A stretch of DNA of 11,826 bases from Lachnospiraceae bacterium AM93-12TA (GTDB taxonomy: Bacteria; Bacillota; Clostridia; Lachnospirales; Lachnospiraceae). Of this stretch, positions 7,015 to 11,826 are shown one piece after another. The translations under genes were made by a program, and so were the position numbers. The stretch covers positions 1-11,826 of the forward strand of contig JAQERH010000057.1 of assembly GCA_027698105.1 (NCBI GenBank), read 5' to 3'. Numbering within the stretch: position 1 is the stretch's first letter; every line of letters starts with the position of its first letter. The notes below the pieces were generated by a model. It searched no databases and was not told the origin of the DNA. It saw only the letters and a program-made list of their open reading frames with translations.

Positions 7015-7044
7015 TTGACATAGAACGGCTCTTGTCATTATAAT
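7015..7044 (+). promoter_or_regulatory. Consensus sigma-A promoter of the autolysin/cohesin gene pair
   Basis: Perfect TTGACA (7015-7020) and TATAAT (7039-7044) are separated by 18 nt. Transcription would start near 7051, leaving a leader of about 24 nt with AGGAG (7062-7066). This predicts strong vegetative expression. Confidence 0.9.
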
Positions 7045-7074
7045 GAAGATATTGCCAAAATAGGAGATAGACAG

Positions 7075-9663
7075 ATGAGAAAATCAATATACAAAAAGGG
7101 AATGGCGTTTCTTCTGAGCTGTGTACTGGCCTTTGGAACCTGCATCAGTGTTCTGGATCCGTCCTTTTCCCTTAAAACCTTTGCCTATACAGAGAAGCAG
7201 GGAACGATTATCGCTTCCAGCCTGAATGTCAGAAGCGGACCGGGAACAGGAAACGCATCGATTGCCCGTCTGGCCAACGGTACGGCGGTGACAGTGGTGG
7301 GAGAGGATACTGCTTCTGACGGCGTGCTCTGGTATAAAATTCGTTTCACAGGAAGCGGAGGAGCCCAGAAAACAGGATATGTATCCAGCCATTATGTAAA
7401 GCTGGCTTCCCAGAATATTGCATCGGACAGGGATTTTGAGGCTTATATGACACAGCAGGGATTTCCTGAAAGCTATAAGCAGGGCTTACGAGAACTGCAC
7501 TCTAAATATCCGAAGTGGAAGTTTACAGCCCTGCAGACAGGTCTTGACTGGAATACGGCTGTAAAAGAGGAAAGTAAGATAACGAGAAACCTGGTAGCCA
7601 GAAGCAGTATTTCTTCCTGGAAATCCACAGAAGACGGAGCTTATGACTGGGCAACGGGAACGTGGCCTGGATTTGACGGAAGCTCCTGGGTGGCAGCATC
7701 CAGGGATATTATCAGCTACTATATGGATCCTAGAAATTTTCTGAATGAGACCTATATTTATCAGTTTATGAATCAGTCCTATGATCCGGCGATCCATACG
7801 AGAGAGGGACTGGTAACGATGGTAGAGGGGACCTTCCTGAGCGGAACAGCTCCTGCTGGAGGCGCGTCCGGCAGCCGGGGCAGTTCCGGCAGTTCAAGTG
7901 GCCCGGACAGTCCTTCAGGTCAGAATGGCAGCTCCTCCGGGACCGGCAGTGTGCCGGGGGGTGGAAGCCCTGATGGAGGAGAAATCGCTCCGGGACAGAC
8001 AGGAGGCCCTGGAGCTTCCCTGGATGTGCCGAGAAGGTATGCCCATGCAGATGGAGAGGGATTGTCTGTTTCCAGTCATCTGGTAGACACTGTTTTCTCC
8101 TACGGCCCAGGCATGGGCAGCGAAAATTCTGCTCCGGGCTCAGATTCCGGAACAGAACAGCAGCCGGGCAATGGAAGCAGCACCAGCTCCGAGGGGAGAC
8201 TTTATGTGGATATTCTCATGGATGCAGCTGCCCAGTCAGGCGTGAATCCCTACATATTAGCATCTATGATTCTGGTAGAGCAGGGAAAGCAGGGAACGGG
8301 CAGAAGTATATCAGGAACGGTTTCAGGATATACAGGTTACTATAATTTTTTCAACATAGAAGCATATCAGTCAGGCTCCATGAATGCCGTGACCAGAGGT
8401 CTTTGGTGGGCATCTCAGTCCGGTTCCTATGAAAGACCCTGGAACAGCCGGGAGAAATCCATTATTGGAGGCGCTAAGTGGTACGGGGATAATTATCCTG
8501 GCCGCGGACAGAATACCCTCTATTTGAAGAAATTCAACGTGCAGGGAAGCAATCCCTACACCCACCAGTATATGACGAATATCCAGGCAGCAGCTTCTGA
8601 AGGAGCAGAGCTGGCAAAAATCAGCTCTCTGAAAAATACGGCTCTGGAATTTTCCATTCCTGTATTTAAAAACATGCCGGATGGACCGTGTGCACAGCCT
8701 ACCTTAGATGGAAGTCCGAATAATAAGCTGTCAGGTCTTGGCGTCGACGGTTTTGCCCTGACTCCAAGTTTTAACCGGGATACAGAATCGTATGACCTGA
8801 TTGTCGATCCGTCTGTCAGCAGCGTCACAATATCTGCAGCTGCCATTGATTCCAAGGCCAGCGTCAGCGGTACAGGAACAATCAATCTGCAGAGTGGAAA
8901 TAATGACATTACTATAGCTGTAAAGGCTGAAAACGGTCATGTGAGAAATTATGTGATCCATGTAGTGAGACAGGACAATGGTCCTACCTACTCAGAGTCT
9001 GTCGGAGGAGGTATAACGCCTGGAGGAACCGCAGGTCCTGGAGGTGGTTCTGGCCCTGGCGGAGACACAACAGTGGAAATTGTAGGGCCTCCAGGCAGCT
9101 CTCAGCCAGGTAATTCTCAGACAGGCAGTTCCGGAAACAGTGCTCCAGGTTCTGGAAATGCGGTTCCGGGGCCTGTAGCGCCGGACGGAAGCGTAGAGGG
9201 CTTTGGGACAGAGGAGCAGAATGGCACGATTCAAAGTCCGGATTCTGGAAATCAAAGCCAGAATTCAGGCGGAAGCAGTGGAACCAGGATGGCGGCAGCT
9301 GGAACCAGCGTTCAGGCTCTGGCGGCGCAGATGCAGTCGGAGGGTGCAGGCTCTATAGTGAAGATTTATACTTCTTCCGGCAAAGAGGCAGCAGGAAATG
9401 CCGCAACAGGATACCTGGCCCAGGCTTATGACTCAAATGGAGATGCTGCTTTAAAGCAGACCATTATCGTTCGGGGCGATAATACGGGAGACGGAAAGGT
9501 GAACGTACTTGATATTTTAAATGCCCAGCGTCATATTTTGGGGCTGGGTTCCCTGAAGGGGGAATTTAAAACAGCCTCTGATGTGAACGGAAACGGCAGA
9601 ATTGATATTACAGACATTCTTGCCATGCAGAGAGATGTGCTTGGGATTGAAAAGCTGAAGTAG
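7075..9663 (+). CDS. Secreted SH3b / N-acetylglucosaminidase with cadherin-like and dockerin domains
   Basis: The 862-residue protein is a cell-wall hydrolase, predicted to cut glycan strands of peptidoglycan. It has a signal peptide (1-37, cut near TFA), a bacterial SH3 domain (about 42-112, LNVRSGPGTG), and a glucosaminidase-associated helical region (118-255, with a DPRNFLNE motif). A Gly/Ser/Pro-rich insertion follows (256-375), then the glucosaminidase core (376-515; E402 in LVEQGKQG is the likely catalytic acid), a cadherin-like beta-sandwich (551-632), a second Gly/Ser/Pro linker (636-740), a small beta domain (743-799) and a C-terminal type I dockerin (801-860). The dockerin has two calcium loops, D802-D813 and D836-D846. 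The start at 7075 has AGGAG 8 nt upstream. It lies 59 nt before a cohesin gene with no terminator between. The GH73-like assignment is by pattern only. Confidence 0.88.
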   Translation: MRKSIYKKGMAFLLSCVLAFGTCISVLDPSFSLKTFAYTEKQGTIIASSLNVRSGPGTGNASIARLANGTAVTVVGEDTASDGVLWYKIRFTGSGGAQKTGYVSSHYVKLASQNIASDRDFEAYMTQQGFPESYKQGLRELHSKYPKWKFTALQTGLDWNTAVKEESKITRNLVARSSISSWKSTEDGAYDWATGTWPGFDGSSWVAASRDIISYYMDPRNFLNETYIYQFMNQSYDPAIHTREGLVTMVEGTFLSGTAPAGGASGSRGSSGSSSGPDSPSGQNGSSSGTGSVPGGGSPDGGEIAPGQTGGPGASLDVPRRYAHADGEGLSVSSHLVDTVFSYGPGMGSENSAPGSDSGTEQQPGNGSSTSSEGRLYVDILMDAAAQSGVNPYILASMILVEQGKQGTGRSISGTVSGYTGYYNFFNIEAYQSGSMNAVTRGLWWASQSGSYERPWNSREKSIIGGAKWYGDNYPGRGQNTLYLKKFNVQGSNPYTHQYMTNIQAAASEGAELAKISSLKNTALEFSIPVFKNMPDGPCAQPTLDGSPNNKLSGLGVDGFALTPSFNRDTESYDLIVDPSVSSVTISAAAIDSKASVSGTGTINLQSGNNDITIAVKAENGHVRNYVIHVVRQDNGPTYSESVGGGITPGGTAGPGGGSGPGGDTTVEIVGPPGSSQPGNSQTGSSGNSAPGSGNAVPGPVAPDGSVEGFGTEEQNGTIQSPDSGNQSQNSGGSSGTRMAAAGTSVQALAAQMQSEGAGSIVKIYTSSGKEAAGNAATGYLAQAYDSNGDAALKQTIIVRGDNTGDGKVNVLDILNAQRHILGLGSLKGEFKTASDVNGNGRIDITDILAMQRDVLGIEKLK

Positions 9664-9722
9664 CAGCACAGTGCCAGTCACAGCATGAAGCAGAATATTA
9701 TCAGAAACAGACGGGAGAATCC

Positions 9723-11684
9723 ATGAACAGAACAATCAGAAACTTTTTCATATGCATGGCCGCGGCGTTTATGATGGCTTTGGCGCCATTTCAGGCGGAG
9801 ATAGCTTTTGCCGCGACAGCAAAGATTACTTTCAATGATCCGAAACCTCAGGTGGGAACCGAATTTACTGTAACAGTAAAGGCTGCCACATCAGACGGAA
9901 ATCTGGGAGGCGCTGATATTGTCCTTTCTTACGATCCAGCCGTGATAGAGTTTGTCAGCGGAAATAATGCCAATGGCGGGGCGGGAACTGTCCGCCTGGT
10001 AGGGACAATGGATTCTGCCAGTACAAAGAGCTTTGATTTCAGTCTGAAATTTAAGGCGGTACAGGCGGGAAGCACGAAGATCAGCGTCAGCAGTTCAGAA
10101 TTTTATGATTCAGATATGCAGGCTATGACAGTAAGTCATTCTGGAAGCTCTTCTGTGCAGGTTCAGGCGCCTGCTACGTATTCAAGCGAGGCTTCTCTTA
10201 CCTCTCTGAAGGTTTCTCCGGGAGGCATTTCTCCAGCCTTTTCTCCGGATGTGACTTCCTACACAGCAAGCGTAGGGGCAGATGTGAGCAAAATTGCAGT
10301 CAGCGCAGAGAGAAAAGATCCGAAGGCGAAACTGGTGGTTTCAGGCGACAGCAATCTGCAGCCGGGAGAGAATAAAGTAGTCTGCAAAGTGACGGCAGAG
10401 GATGGGAAGACAGTAAAAAGCTATACCATTACGGTGACACGGGCAGCATCCGGGGAGACAGAGGCTCCTTCTGAAAGCGGCACAGAGGAGACGCAGCCAG
10501 CAGTGATGGGAGAGCTGAAGGCAGAGATAGAGGGGGAGGAGTATCTGGTTGCAGCTTCCTTTGATCAGTCTCTGCTGCCGGCAGGCTTTACGACATCCAC
10601 AGTGGCTTATCAAGAGCAGGACATTATGGGCGGTGAAAATAACGGCCTGACGATTCTCTACCTGCAGGATTCGGCAGGGGGAGAGGGATTCTGGTTCTAT
10701 GATGCGGAATCAGGAGAGTTTACCCGCTATGCCAATATTCATGTAAGCGAAAAGAACATTACAGTGCTTCCGGCCGAAGAAGCTTCGGAGGTTCCGGAAG
10801 GATTTGCAGAGACAACCATTCAGCTGAACGGCGATTATAAGGTAGAAGGCTGGGTGTGGGAAAGCGATACAGAGCAGAGATACTGTGTTGTCTACGGAAT
10901 GAATGAAAACGGAGAAAAGGGACTGTACCGCTACGATATCGGTGAGAAGACGATCCAGAGATATTTTGCAGATCCTGCTTTGAAGAGCTCCTACTCTGAC
11001 GAGGAGGTTGAGGCTTTTATTCAGGAATATAACAATATGAACCAGCTGTACCGCCTGCGCCTTGTCATTATTATAGCATTAGGTGTGGTATGCGTGATTC
11101 TTCTCATTATGGTGATTGTCCTTTTGAAGAAAAAGTCAGGCGGAAATGGAACCGATCATTCCCACAGCCAGGGAATGCCGAATTCTGGAGGAAGCAGACG
11201 CCAGCCCGATGTTTCGGCATCGCCTGCTGCCGGAAAGAACCGCCCGAGAGAAGTGAGAACGGATCGCAGCGGGGAACGGCCAGAGAGGCGCGAAACGGCA
11301 GAACGGCCGGAGAGAGGCCAGTCCTCCAGCCGTCCTGTATCCCAGAGAGGTACAGGTCACAGACCGGAGGGGACACAAAGACCGGATCGGGAACGTCCGA
11401 TTTCTAAAAACGGAGGACACTTCCAGGAGGAAAGAAGACAGCAGCGTCCTGTAAGGGAGCCTGGCTACAGAGAAGAGGACAAAAGATCTGTACGTCCCCA
11501 GGGACAGCCTTCAGCGCGCAGAGAAACAGAAGGAAGGGGGACAGGTACCAGAGAGAGCCGTCCTGCCGCCCGCAGTCCGCAGCGCAGAGCGGCAGCTCCT
11601 GCTTCCAGAAATCCGGAGACTGTTTCAAGACAAACAGAGAGACGGAGAAAAGACGAACCGGATCTGCTGGATCTTGACAAATAA
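9723..11684 (+). CDS. Membrane-anchored cohesin protein with basic cytoplasmic tail
   Basis: The 653-residue protein has a signal peptide (1-30, cut near AFA), a cohesin-like domain (32-150, with LGGADIVLSYDPAVIEFVSG and a paired FDFSLKFKAVQAG strand), a cadherin-like beta-sandwich (157-240, ending KSYTITVTR), and an acidic link (241-263). Next comes an extracellular beta-rich domain of unknown role (264-415; contains L-P-A-G-F and IQRYF motifs), then a short helix, one membrane segment (about 447-468) and a 185-residue tail rich in Arg, Pro, Gln and Glu (469-653) ending DEPDLLDLDK. Cohesins bind dockerins, and the gene just upstream encodes a dockerin protein, so this is a likely membrane anchor for it. 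GGGAG (9713-9717) precedes the ATG. The function of the tail is unknown to me. Confidence 0.85.
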   Translation: MNRTIRNFFICMAAAFMMALAPFQAEIAFAATAKITFNDPKPQVGTEFTVTVKAATSDGNLGGADIVLSYDPAVIEFVSGNNANGGAGTVRLVGTMDSASTKSFDFSLKFKAVQAGSTKISVSSSEFYDSDMQAMTVSHSGSSSVQVQAPATYSSEASLTSLKVSPGGISPAFSPDVTSYTASVGADVSKIAVSAERKDPKAKLVVSGDSNLQPGENKVVCKVTAEDGKTVKSYTITVTRAASGETEAPSESGTEETQPAVMGELKAEIEGEEYLVAASFDQSLLPAGFTTSTVAYQEQDIMGGENNGLTILYLQDSAGGEGFWFYDAESGEFTRYANIHVSEKNITVLPAEEASEVPEGFAETTIQLNGDYKVEGWVWESDTEQRYCVVYGMNENGEKGLYRYDIGEKTIQRYFADPALKSSYSDEEVEAFIQEYNNMNQLYRLRLVIIIALGVVCVILLIMVIVLLKKKSGGNGTDHSHSQGMPNSGGSRRQPDVSASPAAGKNRPREVRTDRSGERPERRETAERPERGQSSSRPVSQRGTGHRPEGTQRPDRERPISKNGGHFQEERRQQRPVREPGYREEDKRSVRPQGQPSARRETEGRGTGTRESRPAARSPQRRAAAPASRNPETVSRQTERRRKDEPDLLDLDK

Positions 11685-11727
11685 GCAATTCCATAAAAAT
11701 GCAGGAAGTGGTTCCTGTTAATACGGA

Positions 11728-11776
11728 CAGGCCGCAGCCAGCGCAGGGAAAAGCGCAGGGCTGCGGCCTGCTTTAT
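11728..11776 (+). terminator. Rho-independent terminator of the cohesin gene, cut short by the intron
   Basis: CAGGCCGCAGCC (11728-11739) pairs perfectly with GGCTGCGGCCTG (11759-11770), with an inner GCGC/GCGC pair. It is followed by CTTTATCA, a weak T tract that ends where the intron starts (11779). It lies 43 nt past the stop codon. Confidence 0.88.
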
Positions 11777-11778
11777 CA

Positions 11779-11826
11779 GTGCGCCCGGCGGCGCACGTCT
11801 CTAACTGGTGAAAGTCCGGAATCCGC
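11779..11826 (+). mobile_element. Group II intron, 5' end (runs off the window)
   Basis: The sequence starts GTGCG, the conserved 5' end of group II introns, and includes the hairpin GTGCGCC-CGGC-GGCGCAC (11779-11796) followed by TCTCTAACTGGTGAAAGTCC, a pattern I recognise from clostridial intron 5' ends. It continues past the window, so the type of its maturase gene is not visible. It sits 8 nt after the stem of a terminator, in the same orientation as the upstream gene. Confidence 0.8.

Noticed and set aside
7840..9290. Gly/Ser/Pro-rich stretches as possible CRISPR or collagen-type repeats
   Set aside because: No regular repeat-spacer structure and no strict G-X-Y period; they are low-complexity linkers.
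11107..11694. Several minus-strand and alternate-frame open frames in the Arg/Pro tail region
   Set aside because: They arise from the skewed codon content of the tail; the + frame continues seamlessly from a signal peptide through a membrane helix, and no alternative has a convincing start.
11702..11717. Small hairpin CAGGAA-GTGG-TTCCTG after the cohesin gene
   Set aside because: It has a 6-bp stem without a T tract; the stronger stem at 11728-11770 is the terminator.

Overview
The window looks like a fragment of a moderate-GC, spore-forming Firmicutes chromosome, most likely Lachnospiraceae (Clostridium cluster XIVa). The reasons are a cotJ spore-coat operon, strong AGGAGG ribosome binding sites, a clostridial-type Na+-pump decarboxylase operon, and surface proteins with dockerin, cohesin and cadherin-like modules. 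No tRNA, rRNA or CRISPR array was seen. The genus assignment is inference from gene style, not from a marker gene.

Layout. Bases 1-50 are the 3' end of a group II intron (part of domain V plus domain VI with a recognisable branch-point A). It ends 7 nt past the stop of a leftward cotJA-cotJB-cotJC operon (58-1132). A 321-bp divergent intergenic region (1133-1453) carries a possible sporulation promoter for cotJ and a good sigma-A type promoter for the rightward genes. Bases 1454-6910 are a five-gene operon: CoA carboxyltransferase, lipoprotein-OadG fusion, biotin carrier, OadB-type sodium pump, and OadA-type carboxyltransferase without its biotin domain. It closes with a clear terminator (6923-6973). 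A consensus promoter (7015-7044) then drives two surface-protein genes. The first (7075-9663) encodes a secreted SH3b/N-acetylglucosaminidase autolysin ending in a dockerin. The second (9723-11684) encodes a membrane-anchored protein with an N-terminal cohesin and a long basic cytoplasmic tail. A GC-rich terminator follows, and directly after it another group II intron begins (11779) and runs off the window.

How the genes work together. The decarboxylase operon supplies all parts of a biotin-dependent, membrane-bound decarboxylase or transcarboxylase: two different carboxyltransferases sharing one biotin carrier, and one membrane subunit that couples decarboxylation to Na+ export. The last two genes look like a self-contained cohesin-dockerin pair that would hold a peptidoglycan hydrolase to a transmembrane protein. 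That is a non-cellulosomal use of the cohesin-dockerin interaction and the most interesting item here.

The two intron ends, both on the + strand, bracket the whole window. The simplest reading is that the sequence is an assembly contig that broke at both sides in a repeated intron.
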